Source: Planctomycetota bacterium (GTDB lineage: Bacteria; Planctomycetota; MHYJ01; WSZJ01; JACPWG01). Taken from it: a stretch of 64,000 nucleotides of DNA. The position numbers and the translations under genes were made by a program. The stretch covers positions 62,001-126,000 of the forward strand of contig JACPWG010000185.1 of NCBI GenBank assembly GCA_016197205.1, written 5' to 3'. Shown piece by piece: positions 43,997 through 53,126 of the stretch (positions are counted from its first letter, which is position 1; each line of letters begins with the position of its first letter). A model generated the notes under the pieces. The model did no database searches and was not told the DNA's origin. It was given only the letters and a program-made list of their open reading frames with translations.

Positions 43997-45565
43997 ATGC
44001 CCCTCCCGGATTCGCCCGCGTCTTCTTCCGTCCCCGCCGTCTCGATGCGCGGGATCACGAAGGTCTTCCCACGCGTCGTGGCGAACCGCGACGTGGACCT
44101 CTCGGTCGAGCCCGGAGAGATCCACGCGCTCATCGGGGAGAACGGCGCGGGCAAGTCCACGCTCATGAAGATCCTCTACGGCCTCCAGGCGCCGGACGCG
44201 GGGACCGTGCGGCTCTTCGGCGCGCCGCTGCATCCGCACACGCCGGCGGCGGCCATCCGGGCCGGGCTCGGCATGGTCCACCAGCACTTCATGCTCCTCC
44301 CCCCGCTCACGGTCGCCGAAAACGTCGTCCTCGGACAGGAGCCGGCTCGACTCGGCGTTTTTCTCGATCGCGACCGCGCGGAGGCGGAGCTGCTGGCGCT
44401 GTCCGAGCGCTACCGCCTCTCGGTCGATCCGCGCGCCCGCGTCGAGTCCCTCTCGGTCGGGCAGGAGCAGCGCGTCGAGATCCTCAAAGTCCTCTATCGC
44501 GGGGCAAGGGTCCTCATCCTGGACGAGCCCACCGCCGTGCTCACCCCGCCGGAGGTCGAAGAGCTGTACGCCATTCTCCGCGCGCTCAAGGCGGAGGGCA
44601 AGACGGTCCTCTTCATCTCGCACAAGCTGGCCGAAGTGATGGCCGTCACCGATCGCGTCACGGTCATGCGGCGGGGCGAGGTCGCGGGTAGGGTGAATAC
44701 CCGAGACACGTCGCGCGAAGAACTGGCGCGGCTGATGGTGGGGCGGCCGGTCCTCTTCGCCGTCGAGAAGCCGCCCGCCCGCCCCGGCGCGATCGCGCTG
44801 CGCGTGCAGGGACTCTCCGCGCTCGGCCACCGGGAGCTGCCGGCGGTGCGGGACGTTTCCTTCGATGCCCTGGCCGGCGAGATTCTGGGGATCGCCGGGG
44901 TGGAGGGGAACGGTCAGACGGAGCTGATCGAGGTGCTCACGGGCCTGCGGGAGGCGACGGCGGGCTCGGTCGAACTGGCGGGTCAGGAGATTCTTCGGCC
45001 GGGGCGGTTCCGGAAGACGCTGCGCGCGCGGCCGAACGACCTGCTTCGCCTCGGCATGGGGCACGTCCCGGAGGACCGGCACAAGCGCGGGCTCGTGCTC
45101 GACTACTCGGTCGCCGACAACCTGGTCCTCGGCCGGCATCGGCTCCGCGAGTTCAACGGGTTCCTGTTGCGGCGCGGCGGCGCGCTCCTGGCGCACGCGC
45201 GCGAACGCATCGCCTCCTTTGACATCCGCCCGCCGGATCCGCACGTGCCGGCGCGCGCCCTCTCCGGGGGAAATCAGCAGAAGATCGTCGTCGCGCGGGA
45301 GCTGGCGCGGGACCCGCGGGTCCTGCTCGCGTGCCAGCCCACCCGCGGCGTGGATATCGGCGCGATCGAGTCGATCCACCGGCGGCTCATCGAAGAGCGG
45401 GAGCGCGGGAAGTCGATCCTGCTCGTCTCCGCGGAGCTGTCGGAGATCCTCTCGCTCGCCGACCGGATCGCGGTCATGTACGGCGGGAGGATCGTCGGCA
45501 CGCTCGACCGGATCGACGCGAATGAAGAGCGGCTCGGGCAGCTCATGACCGGGGGGGCGCATTGA
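43997..45565 (+). CDS. Nucleoside/simple-sugar ABC importer ATPase (double domain)
   Basis: A 522-residue protein with two ABC domains in one chain, as in the NupO/YufO and RbsA type. Domain 1 has GENGAGKSTLMKIL, a LSVGQEQRVEIL signature and LILDEPTAVLTP. Domain 2 has the degenerate Walker A GVEGNGQTELIEV, LSGGNQQKIVVARELA and CQPTRGVDIGA. The degenerate second site is normal for the family. It energises import of the nucleoside delivered by the BMP protein at 42561. Its stop overlaps the permease start (TGATG). Confidence 0.9.
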   Translation: MPLPDSPASSSVPAVSMRGITKVFPRVVANRDVDLSVEPGEIHALIGENGAGKSTLMKILYGLQAPDAGTVRLFGAPLHPHTPAAAIRAGLGMVHQHFMLLPPLTVAENVVLGQEPARLGVFLDRDRAEAELLALSERYRLSVDPRARVESLSVGQEQRVEILKVLYRGARVLILDEPTAVLTPPEVEELYAILRALKAEGKTVLFISHKLAEVMAVTDRVTVMRRGEVAGRVNTRDTSREELARLMVGRPVLFAVEKPPARPGAIALRVQGLSALGHRELPAVRDVSFDALAGEILGIAGVEGNGQTELIEVLTGLREATAGSVELAGQEILRPGRFRKTLRARPNDLLRLGMGHVPEDRHKRGLVLDYSVADNLVLGRHRLREFNGFLLRRGGALLAHARERIASFDIRPPDPHVPARALSGGNQQKIVVARELARDPRVLLACQPTRGVDIGAIESIHRRLIEERERGKSILLVSAELSEILSLADRIAVMYGGRIVGTLDRIDANEERLGQLMTGGAH

Positions 45566-47124
45566 TGAGCCGGACGCTCGGTCGGCAGGCCCTCGCGCTC
45601 GCCGGGTGCCTCGTGGTCGGGACGCTCGGGCGCGGCCTCGTTCGGCTGGTCGACGCGCTGGCCGGCTCCCCCTTGGGACCCGGCACCGTCGGCGCCCTGT
45701 CCCTGGTCGCGGGGTTCGCCGTCGCGCTCGCCGCGGTGCGCGCCTGCGTGCGAACCGGCCGCTACGCGCTGTCGGAGCCTTTCTCCGCCGGCCTCGCCAT
45801 CGGCGTCGGCTTTCCCGGCCTGCTCGCGGTACGCGCGGTCGCGGCCGCCGCGGCGTCGGCGACGTGGCTCACGTGGCTCGGGTGGCCCGCGGCGCTCGGG
45901 ATCGGTGTGGCGCTCGGGCTCGGCTGCGTCGCCGCGCCGGAGTTCGTCCTCACCCGCCTGCTCGCGCCCGTCTGCGCCGTCGGGTGCGCGGCCCTCGTCG
46001 GCATGATCTGCCTTGCCCTCATGGGGTATGACCCGGTTGCCGCCGCACACGAAGTCGTCCATGGGGCGCAACAGGGCAAGTGGGGCCTCCGGGATGACCT
46101 CGGCTACATCCTCTACAACGCGACCCCGCTGCTCCTCACCGGCCTCGCCGTGGCCTCCGCCTTCCGGACCGGGCTCTTCAACATCGGCGGACGCGGGCAG
46201 ATCCTCGTCTCGTGCCTCGCCTGCGCCTGGGTGGGCGCTTTCCCTGGCCTCCCCGGCTTCCTGCACCTGCCGCTCGCCGTCGGGTCCGGCGTCCTCGCAG
46301 GCGCCGCGTGGGGCGCGATCCCCGGTCTCCTCAAGGCCTGGCGCGGCGCGCACGAGGTCATCATCACCATCATGATGAACTTCGTCGCAGCCGCTCTCAC
46401 CGGCTACTTCTGCACCTACCCGCTCAAGGAATCGGCGAGCAGCCTCATTCCCCAGACGGCCCCGATCTCGGAGAGCCTCCACGTCCCGCGTCTCGCGGAG
46501 CTGCTCAAACGCGCCGACATCGAGTTCCCGGGCTACGTGCAGGCGAATGTCTCCCTGCTGGTCGCGCTCCTGCTCGCGGGAGCGGTCTACGTCTTCCTCT
46601 GGCATACGCGGTGGGGCTACGAGCTGCGCGCCGTCGGGCTCAACCCGTCCGCGGCGGAGTACGGCGGCATCCGCGTCCCCCGCGCGATCGCGATGGCCAT
46701 GGCCCTCTCCGGCGCGCTCTCCGGCGCCTGCTGCCTGGACTTCATCTGCGGCCAGAAGTATCGCTACATGCACGACGACGCGATGGCCTACAGCGAGAAC
46801 GGCTTTCTCGGGATCGCGGTCGCGCTGCTGGGCCAGAACCATCCCGCGGGCGTGGTCGCGGCGGCGTTCTTCTTCGCGTTCCTCGTGCGCCTCGGCGGCC
46901 TCGTCGAGTTCCACACCCACGTGCCGAAGGACCTCGTGCTCGTCCTGCAGGCGGTGATCATCCTCTTCCTGATCGTCGGCAACGAGGTCTTCCGGCGGCT
47001 CGCCGAACGCTACCGCGCGTCCCTCGTCCGGAGCGGACGCTCCGTCCCGGCGACCGGGGGGAGTGCGGCGGGGGCGGACCCGGCGCCCGCGTCCGCGGCG
47101 GCGCCCGGGGGAGGAGGCGCATGA
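45565..47124 (+). CDS. Nucleoside ABC importer permease 1 (NupP type)
   Basis: A 519-residue permease of the BPD_transp_2 family with about ten hydrophobic helices. Typical segments are FRTGLFNIGGRGQIL, AHEVIITIMMNF, LRAVGLNPSAAEYGGI and FLGIAVALLGQNHP. The family is usually ~350 residues; the extra ~140 residues form additional N-terminal hydrophobic segments (LVVGTLGRGLVRLVDAL, AVALAAVRACV). ATG 45565 is chosen from the TGATG overlap; TTG 45562 is possible. It is coupled to the second permease by ATGA. Confidence 0.88.
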   Translation: MSRTLGRQALALAGCLVVGTLGRGLVRLVDALAGSPLGPGTVGALSLVAGFAVALAAVRACVRTGRYALSEPFSAGLAIGVGFPGLLAVRAVAAAAASATWLTWLGWPAALGIGVALGLGCVAAPEFVLTRLLAPVCAVGCAALVGMICLALMGYDPVAAAHEVVHGAQQGKWGLRDDLGYILYNATPLLLTGLAVASAFRTGLFNIGGRGQILVSCLACAWVGAFPGLPGFLHLPLAVGSGVLAGAAWGAIPGLLKAWRGAHEVIITIMMNFVAAALTGYFCTYPLKESASSLIPQTAPISESLHVPRLAELLKRADIEFPGYVQANVSLLVALLLAGAVYVFLWHTRWGYELRAVGLNPSAAEYGGIRVPRAIAMAMALSGALSGACCLDFICGQKYRYMHDDAMAYSENGFLGIAVALLGQNHPAGVVAAAFFFAFLVRLGGLVEFHTHVPKDLVLVLQAVIILFLIVGNEVFRRLAERYRASLVRSGRSVPATGGSAAGADPAPASAAAPGGGGA

Positions 47125-48137
47125 ATCTTCTCGCCGACCTCTGGCACATCCTCTGGAGTGTCGAGACCCTCACGGGCACGATCCGGCTCTCCATCCCGCT
47201 CCTCCTCGCCGCGCTGGGTGGCGTCTTCTCGGAGCGGTCGGGCGTCGTGAACATCGCGCTCGAGGGGATCATGCTGAACGCGGCCTTCGCGACCGTCCTC
47301 GCCACGCACGCGCTCACGCATCCGGCCGTCGGCGAGGTCCCCGGCGGCCCCTTTGCCGACCCGGACCTCCTCGTCTTCGGGATGTGGTCCGGCGTCGCGG
47401 CCGGAATGGCGGCCGGCGTCCTCACCGCCCTCATTCATGCGGTCGTCACCGTCACCGCGAAGGCCGACCAGATCGTCAGCGGCGTCGGCGTGAACCTCCT
47501 CGCCATCGGTTCCACCCAGTTCTTGTGCTTCAAGTTCTTCGGGAGCACGAGCAACTCGCCCACGATCCCCGCGATCCGTCCGTGGGACCTCGGCGACTTC
47601 GGGCAGTCGTTCCTGGGCCAGGTCCTCTTTGGCTATTCCCCGCTCGTGTACCTGGCCTTCGGCGTCCTGGCCCTTGCGCACGTGGTCCTCTTCCGCACGA
47701 CCTTCGGCCTGCGCCTCCAGGCCGTCGGGGAGCACCCGCGCGCGGCGGACACGCTCGGCGTATCAGTCGGTCGCATGCGGTACGCGGGCGTCCTCCTCTC
47801 CGGCGCCCTGGCGGGCCTCGGCGGCGCGTATCTCACAAGCGACGTGGCGCAGTTCACGCAGAACATGACCGCCGGCCGCGGGTACATTGCGCTTGCGGCG
47901 ATGATCCTCGGCAAGTGGACGCCCGGTGGCGCGCTCGGCGCGTGCCTGCTCTTCGCCTTCGCGCAGAAGTTCCAGTTCGCGCTCCGCGGCGCGCCGTCGC
48001 CCCTGCTTCAGTCGATCCCGTCGCAGTTCACGGACATGATCCCCTACCTCCTCACCATCCTCGTGCTCGCCGGCCTCGTCGGACGCGCGCGCGCGCCCGC
48101 CGCGCTCGGGAAACCGTACGAGGCGAGCGAGGCCTAG
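47121..48137 (+). CDS. Nucleoside ABC importer permease 2 (NupQ type)
   Basis: A 338-residue BPD_transp_2 permease from ATG 47121 with a GAGGAGG ribosome site. Diagnostic stretches are LSIPLLLAALGGVFSERSGV, NIALEGIMLNAAF, LQAVGEHPRAADTLGV and GRGYIALAAMILGKW. It pairs with permease 1 to form the membrane channel, completing a BMP-ATPase-permease-permease importer for nucleosides. It is the last gene of the operon; the next gene is separated by a 434-base repeat-containing spacer. Confidence 0.9.
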   Translation: MNLLADLWHILWSVETLTGTIRLSIPLLLAALGGVFSERSGVVNIALEGIMLNAAFATVLATHALTHPAVGEVPGGPFADPDLLVFGMWSGVAAGMAAGVLTALIHAVVTVTAKADQIVSGVGVNLLAIGSTQFLCFKFFGSTSNSPTIPAIRPWDLGDFGQSFLGQVLFGYSPLVYLAFGVLALAHVVLFRTTFGLRLQAVGEHPRAADTLGVSVGRMRYAGVLLSGALAGLGGAYLTSDVAQFTQNMTAGRGYIALAAMILGKWTPGGALGACLLFAFAQKFQFALRGAPSPLLQSIPSQFTDMIPYLLTILVLAGLVGRARAPAALGKPYEASEA

Positions 48138-48207
48138 GGGACAGCCCTTCCAACGTGGAAAGGCGACCACGACCTTTGTGGAACGAAGCCGCAAGTGCTG
48201 GATGCGG

Positions 48208-48441
48208 GAAAGGGCGAACTTTCCCGCGGTTCTCCTCCGCCGGCCGCGGACCCTTGTGGTGCAGGGCTTCCGCCCTGCACCGACGGGGCGACTCGTATGG
48301 AAATTACCGAGCCCGGGGCGTGCGGGGGCTGCCAGAGGAAATCGGGGAGGTGTGTCGGAGGGACCGTGCGGGCGCCGGTGCAGGGCGGACCCGTCCACCG
48401 AAGCGCCGCGCGCGAAGGCGGAAGCCCTGCACCACAAGTTG
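48208..48441. repeat. Dispersed ~135-bp repeat (copy 2) plus inverted half copy
   Basis: 48208-48345 matches the element at 272-410, including the GTGCAGGGC..GCCCTGCAC palindrome. A further inverted GAAGCCCTGCACCACAAG unit lies at 48420-48437. A short AATCAGCAATC run follows at about 48520-48545. No gene is visible from 48138 to 48571. Confidence 0.65.
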
Positions 48442-48571
48442 GACTCAAGTCGCAGGGTCAAGTGAACAGGCCGTTTGTGGTCCGCAACGAGGCGGTGCCG
48501 GCACGTTCGCCCGTTCGTGATCAGCAATCTGAAATCAGCAATCGCAAAGCAGTACCCCCTCGGGAGGTTTC

Positions 48572-49948
48572 ATGCCACGCTTCACCCGTTCCTGGATCGC
48601 TTCCCTCGCGATCGTCCTGGCTGTTGCGTTCTTGTCGGCGGCGCACCTGCTCCGTGCGGAGGACAAGCCCGCGGCCGCCCCGCCGGCGAAGCGGATCAAG
48701 AACGCGATCGTGATGATCGGCGACGGGATGGGCGTGGCTCACATCACGCTCGCCCGCGTCGTGACCGTCGGCGCGGACGGGCGGCTCGCGATGGACTCCT
48801 TCCCGGCGACGGGCCTCGTCACGACGCACTCGTCGAACTACCCGACGACCGACTCGGCGGCGGCAGCCACGGCGCTGTCCTCCGGCTACAAGACGAAGAA
48901 CCAGGTGATCGGGCAAACTCCCGAGGGGCAGGCGCGCCTCACGATCGCCGAGCTGGCCCACCGGAAGGGGCTGGCGACCGGGCTCGTGACGACCACGACC
49001 GTGACGCACGCGACCCCCGCGGGCTTCTGCGCCCACGTCGGCCACCGCGCGCAGGAGACCGAGATCGCGAAACAGCTCGTCGACGCGGCGGAGATCGACG
49101 TGCTCCTCGGCGGTGGGCAGAAAATGTTCTCGCCGGAGCTCCTTGCCGAGCTGGGCAAAAAAAGCTACCAGGTGGTGAAGGACCGGGACGCGCTCCTGGC
49201 GGCCAAAGGCCAGCGGCTCGTCGGCCTGTTTTCGCACGAACACATGAGCTTCGATGTGGACCGCGACCCAAAGGTCGAGCCCTCGCTCGCCGAGATGACG
49301 CGGAAGGCGCTCGAGACCTTGCGAGAGGACCCGGACGGTTTCTTCCTGATGGTGGAAGGCGGGAAAATCGACCACTCGGGGCACTCGCACGACGCGGCCG
49401 GCGTCGTCTTCGAGACCCGGGCCTTCGACGCGGCCGTGAAGGTCGCCCGTGACTTCGCGAAGGACACGGGAGACACGCTGGTCCTCGTCACCGCGGACCA
49501 TTCGACCGGAGCGCCGGCGATCACCGAAAACCTGGACATCGAGGGGCTCTTGAAGGTGTCGGCCTCTACGGAGCGGATCGCGAAGGAACTGGCGGCGCCG
49601 GGCGTGGACATCCGGGCCATCGTGAAACAGCGGACCGGCGTCGCGCTGGGGGACGAGGACGTGAAGGCGCTCGAAGAGGCGCTCCAGGCGGAGAAGGGCG
49701 GCCAGCCGTACGTGACGCAGACCGTCCTCGGTCACCGCATCAGCCGGCGGTTCGGCGTAGGCTTCCTTCCGCTCGAGGTCCTTGCAACCCAGAAAAGCAC
49801 CAAAGGCCACGACGGCGCGATGGTCGCGGTCCTCGCCTTCGGCCCCGGCTCGGAGCTCTTCGTCGGCGTGCAGGACAACACCGAGCTTCCCAAGAAAATC
49901 GTGCGGCTGCTCGGCTGGCCGGTGGAGGAGCTGGGCGTTCCGCGGTAG
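48572..49948 (+). CDS. Alkaline phosphatase (PhoA family)
   Basis: A 458-residue periplasmic phosphomonoesterase with a signal peptide (IASLAIVLAVAFLSAAHLL). Motifs are IVMIGDGMGVAH (metal Asp), PTTDSAAAATALSSG (nucleophile Ser in DSA), TATTVTHATP-like region as TTTTVTHATPAGF, MVEGGKIDHSGHSHD (metal-binding E/D/H) and VLVTADHSTGA (Asp/His). Length and motif order are those of classical PhoA. Between the nucleoside importer and purine salvage genes it would finish dephosphorylation of nucleotides before uptake. The symbol is left empty because PhoA and PhoB paralogs are hard to separate. Confidence 0.88.
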   Translation: MPRFTRSWIASLAIVLAVAFLSAAHLLRAEDKPAAAPPAKRIKNAIVMIGDGMGVAHITLARVVTVGADGRLAMDSFPATGLVTTHSSNYPTTDSAAAATALSSGYKTKNQVIGQTPEGQARLTIAELAHRKGLATGLVTTTTVTHATPAGFCAHVGHRAQETEIAKQLVDAAEIDVLLGGGQKMFSPELLAELGKKSYQVVKDRDALLAAKGQRLVGLFSHEHMSFDVDRDPKVEPSLAEMTRKALETLREDPDGFFLMVEGGKIDHSGHSHDAAGVVFETRAFDAAVKVARDFAKDTGDTLVLVTADHSTGAPAITENLDIEGLLKVSASTERIAKELAAPGVDIRAIVKQRTGVALGDEDVKALEEALQAEKGGQPYVTQTVLGHRISRRFGVGFLPLEVLATQKSTKGHDGAMVAVLAFGPGSELFVGVQDNTELPKKIVRLLGWPVEELGVPR

Positions 49949-49975
49949 CGGCGGCGCAAGTTACGGAACGCTCCC

Positions 49976-50248
49976 GTGGAAACCGACATCGTCGAAATCG
50001 CGGCCCGCATCACAGCTCTCCATCCTGCGGTCAAAGTCCGCCAATTGAGGGTCAGCCACGTTGCGGACGAGGACGGCCTTTGGTTCTTCTCCCTCGACGG
50101 AAGAGGAGAAGCGCAGCTTGAATCGCCTACCGGAAACTGTCCATTCCTCTTGGAGTCCACGAGGCATCCTCGATGTAGGGTTGTCTGTTCGATCGACGAA
50201 GCCGTGAATGCGTTGAACGCCGAGCTCGCAGCGATTATGGGAGAATGA
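49976..50248 (+). CDS. Small hypothetical protein
   Basis: A 90-residue protein from GTG 49976 (METDIVEIAARITALHPAV), 27 bases after the alkaline phosphatase gene. Two helices bracket a strand region (VKVRQLRVSHVADEDGLWFF, GEAQLESPTGNCPFLLES). Codon use is coding-like, but the sequence differs in style from its neighbours and contains a Cys-rich segment (RCRVVC). I do not recognise the family. Confidence 0.55.
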   Translation: METDIVEIAARITALHPAVKVRQLRVSHVADEDGLWFFSLDGRGEAQLESPTGNCPFLLESTRHPRCRVVCSIDEAVNALNAELAAIMGE

Positions 50249-50324
50249 GGTCGCGGTGCGACCGCAGCGACTCGGTCGAGGCTGTGGATGCGTATGCTTT
50301 CAGTAAACCCATTCTCCCAGCTTG

Positions 50325-50515
50325 TCATCCTGAGCGGGGCGCCGCAGCGCGAAGCGAAGGATCCAAGCCAAGGCGGACCCCCAAACTTCTCGACTGGCTC
50401 CCGGCCCCTCTGGTCTGCCGTTCGGGGACGTGTCGAGAAGAGCGGACGCCACCCTTGGTTCGGATCCTTCACTTCGCTCCGCGCTGCGGCGCTTCGCTTC
50501 GTTCAGGAAGACATG
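50325..50515. repeat. Inverted intergenic repeat, GAAGCGAAGGATCC type
   Basis: GTCATCCTGAGC...CGCAGCGCGAAGCGAAGGATCC on the left is mirrored by GGATCCTTCACTTCGCTCCGCGCTGCGGCGC...CTTCGTTCAGG on the right. Between them GACTGGCTCCCGGCCCCTC leads to a CTTCTCGACTG/CGTCGAGAAG inner arm. This kind of hairpin element is common between genes of environmental bacteria. No gene is visible from 50249 to 50703. Confidence 0.6.
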
Positions 50516-50626
50516 CATCGAACGGGTTCACTGAAAGGTTACGTGGATGCGGGGCAATCGAGCCGGCGCGGATTGAAGCCCTCCCCGCCGCACAGTCTCC
50601 ATGCCGCCGCGTCCCCGCCCGCGCGG

Positions 50627-50655
50627 TTGACACCCGCCCCGCGATGGAATAAGAT
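50627..50655 (+). promoter_or_regulatory. Promoter of the purine/pyrimidine salvage genes
   Basis: TTGACA (50627-50632), 17 bases, TAAGAT (50650-50655), about 48 bases before the ATG at 50704. Confidence 0.6.
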
Positions 50656-50703
50656 ACGCCCGTCCGCCACCCCTTCCCCCGATTCCCCTCCCGGGAGACC
50701 CGC

Positions 50704-51528
50704 ATGCGGGATCAGGTGCTTCCGAAAATCGAACAGGCCGTGGCCGCGATCCGCGCCCGGACGGATTTCGTCCCCGAGCTGGGGATCGTGCTCGGCTCGG
50801 GCCTGGGCGGCCTCGTCGACCGGCTCGAGGGGGCCCTCGCCATCCCGTACGCGGAGATTCCCAACTGGCCGGTGCCCACCGTCAAGGGGCATGCCGGCGC
50901 CCTCGTGCTCGGGCGGCTCGGCGGCAAGCACGTGGCCGCGCTCGCGGGCCGGTCCCACCTCTACGAAGGCTGCGACATCTCCGAGACCGCCTTCCCCGTG
51001 CGCGTGCTCGGGCGACTGGGCATCCGCACGCTCCTCGTGACGAATTCCGCCGGCAGCGCCACGAAGGAGTTGAACCCCGGCGACCTCATGCTCATCGTCG
51101 ATCACATCAACCTGCTCGGCATGAATCCGCTGCGAGGGCCGAACGTCGACGAGCTGGGCACGCGCTTCCCCGATATGTCCGCGGCCTATGATCGCGACCT
51201 CGCCAAGCTCGCGGAACGGGTCGCGGGCGAAGAAGGCATCCCGCTCAAGCCCGGGGTCTACCTCGCCACGCCCGGGCCCAGCTACGAGACGCCGGCCGAG
51301 GTCCGCATGATGCGACTCCTCGGCGCGGACGCGGTGGGCATGTCCTCCGTCCCCGAGGTGATCGCCGCGCGGCACATGGGGCTCCGCGTCCTGGGCGTCT
51401 CCTGCATCACGAACCTGGCCGCGGGCATTTCCGACCAGGCCCTCTCCCACGAGGAGGTGATCGAGACCGGCCGGCGCACGGCGGAGAAGTTCCAACGCCT
51501 CATCGAACGGATCGTGCGCGCGCTCTGA
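50704..51528 (+). CDS. punA: Purine nucleoside phosphorylase
   Basis: A 274-residue trimeric-type PNP that splits inosine or guanosine with phosphate into base and ribose-1-phosphate. Motifs in order: GIVLGSGLGGLVD (phosphate loop), GRSHLYEG, TNSAGSATKELNPGDLMLI, ATPGPSYETPAEVRM, VGMSSVPEVIAARH and the NLAAGISDQALSHEEV base-binding end. Length fits the ~270-residue family. ATG 50704 follows a GGGAG site. It heads the add and cdd genes, 19 bases from add, so the three form a salvage operon. Confidence 0.92.
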   Translation: MRDQVLPKIEQAVAAIRARTDFVPELGIVLGSGLGGLVDRLEGALAIPYAEIPNWPVPTVKGHAGALVLGRLGGKHVAALAGRSHLYEGCDISETAFPVRVLGRLGIRTLLVTNSAGSATKELNPGDLMLIVDHINLLGMNPLRGPNVDELGTRFPDMSAAYDRDLAKLAERVAGEEGIPLKPGVYLATPGPSYETPAEVRMMRLLGADAVGMSSVPEVIAARHMGLRVLGVSCITNLAAGISDQALSHEEVIETGRRTAEKFQRLIERIVRAL

Positions 51529-51547
51529 GGCGCGAAGGGGAAGGCAG

Positions 51548-52612
51548 GTGACACCCGCTCAAGATCGCCGCCGGCTCAAGGCGCTCGTCCCCAACCTGCC
51601 GAAGGTGGACCTGCACCTCCACCTCGACGGCGCGCTGCGCGTCGCGACGATCGCCGAGCTGGCGCGCGAACGCGGCTGCCCGCTCCCGACCTACGACACG
51701 CGCCGCCTGCGCCGGTTCGTCCAGGTCGGCCCGAGGTGCCGCTCGGTCGGCGAGTTCCTCGCCACGTTCCGATACTTCTACCCGGTGCTCCAGGACGCCG
51801 AGGCCCTGGAGCGCGCGGCCTACGAGCTGTGCGAGGACCAGGCCGCGGACCGGGTCGTGTACTTCGAAGCGCGCTTCGCGCCCGTGCTGCTCGCGACGGA
51901 GCGCTTCTCGATGGAAGACTCCGTGCGCGCCACCCTGCGCGGGCTGGAGCGCGGCTGCCGGCGCTTCCGCGTGCGGGCGCGGCTGCTCCTCTGCTGCTAC
52001 CGGCCGTCGCCGCCCGCCAGCTCCGTGGCCACGGTGAAGCTCGCGAGCGCGTACCGCGACCGCGGCGTGGCGGGGATCGACCTCGCGGGGGACGAGCGCT
52101 CCCACTCGGCCGCGCTCCACCAGCGGGCCTTCGACCTCGCGCGTCGACTCGGCGTGCCCGTGACGATCCACGCCGGCGAGGGCGGCCCGCCGGCGAATGT
52201 CCGGGACGCCCTGCTGCTCCAGAAGGCCCGGCGGATCGGACACGGCGTGCACATGACCGAGGCGCCCGACCTCGTCGAGTACGTGCGCGAGCGCGGCATC
52301 CCGATCGAGATGTGCCTGACGTCCAACCTCCAGACGCGCATCGTCGAGGCAATCGAGAGCCACCCGTTCGGCGGGCTGCTCCGCGCGGGCGTCCGCGTAA
52401 CCCTCAACTCGGACGACCCCGGCGTGAGCGGGATCACGCTTTCCGACGACTATCGGCTGGCCGTCGATGCCTGGGGCCTTTCGCTCGGGGAGCTGCGGAC
52501 GATCGCGCTGCACGGCGTGGAGGCCGCCTTCGTGTCCGAGGACGAACGCCGGACGCTCCGCCGCGCGGTGGAGCAAGGCTATGCCCGTGTGGCCACTACG
52601 CCGCGCCCGTGA
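51548..52612 (+). CDS. add: Adenosine deaminase
   Basis: A 354-residue zinc enzyme converting adenosine to inosine, which the adjacent PNP can then cleave. Motifs: KVDLHLHLDGALR (HxH zinc site), VTIHAGEGG (His and catalytic Glu), RIGHGVHMTE and LNSDDPGVSG (Asp pair). GTG 51548 follows GAAGGCAGG. The length agrees with the family. Downstream cdd starts 66 bases later. The link between add and punA explains the pathway order adenosine to inosine to hypoxanthine. Confidence 0.92.
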   Translation: MTPAQDRRRLKALVPNLPKVDLHLHLDGALRVATIAELARERGCPLPTYDTRRLRRFVQVGPRCRSVGEFLATFRYFYPVLQDAEALERAAYELCEDQAADRVVYFEARFAPVLLATERFSMEDSVRATLRGLERGCRRFRVRARLLLCCYRPSPPASSVATVKLASAYRDRGVAGIDLAGDERSHSAALHQRAFDLARRLGVPVTIHAGEGGPPANVRDALLLQKARRIGHGVHMTEAPDLVEYVRERGIPIEMCLTSNLQTRIVEAIESHPFGGLLRAGVRVTLNSDDPGVSGITLSDDYRLAVDAWGLSLGELRTIALHGVEAAFVSEDERRTLRRAVEQGYARVATTPRP

Positions 52613-52678
52613 GCCGGTGCGCGCCCGCTACATGCCTTTTGCACGAATCCCATTTTCGCGATGACGAGGAAACACGCG

Positions 52679-53119
52679 ATGAGCCCGAAAGAGCTTCTCG
52701 CCCTGGCGATTGCCGCCCGCGCGCACGCCTACGCGCCCTACTCGCACTACTCGGTGGGCGCCGCCCTGCTCACCCGCGGGGGGAAGGTTTTCACCGGCTG
52801 CAACGTCGAGAACGCCAGCTACGGCCTCGGGACGTGCGCCGAGCGTGTGGCCCTGGCGACTGCCGTGGCGGCCGGCGAACGCGAGTTCGAGTGGATCGCC
52901 GTCGCCGTCGGCGGAGCGGACAAGGCGCGGCCGTGTGGGGCCTGCCGCCAAGTCCTGTCGGAGTTCGCGCCCGAGTTGCGCCTGGTCCTCGGCAACGGCC
53001 GCGGGCGCTCGATGGTGACCCGTCTTTCCCGCCTCCTCCCGATGGCCTTTTCCCTGCGAGAGCCACCCGCGTCGCGGCGAAAGCGGCGGCCGGCCTCGCT
53101 CAAGCGGCGGGGACGCTGA
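52679..53119 (+). CDS. cdd: Cytidine deaminase
   Basis: A 146-residue homotetramer-type enzyme converting cytidine to uridine. AYAPYSHYSVGAAL, GCNVENASYGLGTCAER (Cys zinc ligand and catalytic Glu) and PCGACRQVLSEF (two Cys ligands) are all intact. I start at ATG 52679 because GAGGA lies about 10 bases upstream; ATG 52661 has none. The C-terminus is extended by ~20 basic residues (RRKRRPASLKRRGR), beyond the usual ~130-residue length. It ends 7 bases before the kinase gene. Confidence 0.92.
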   Translation: MSPKELLALAIAARAHAYAPYSHYSVGAALLTRGGKVFTGCNVENASYGLGTCAERVALATAVAAGEREFEWIAVAVGGADKARPCGACRQVLSEFAPELRLVLGNGRGRSMVTRLSRLLPMAFSLREPPASRRKRRPASLKRRGR

Positions 53120-53126
53120 GCACGTC

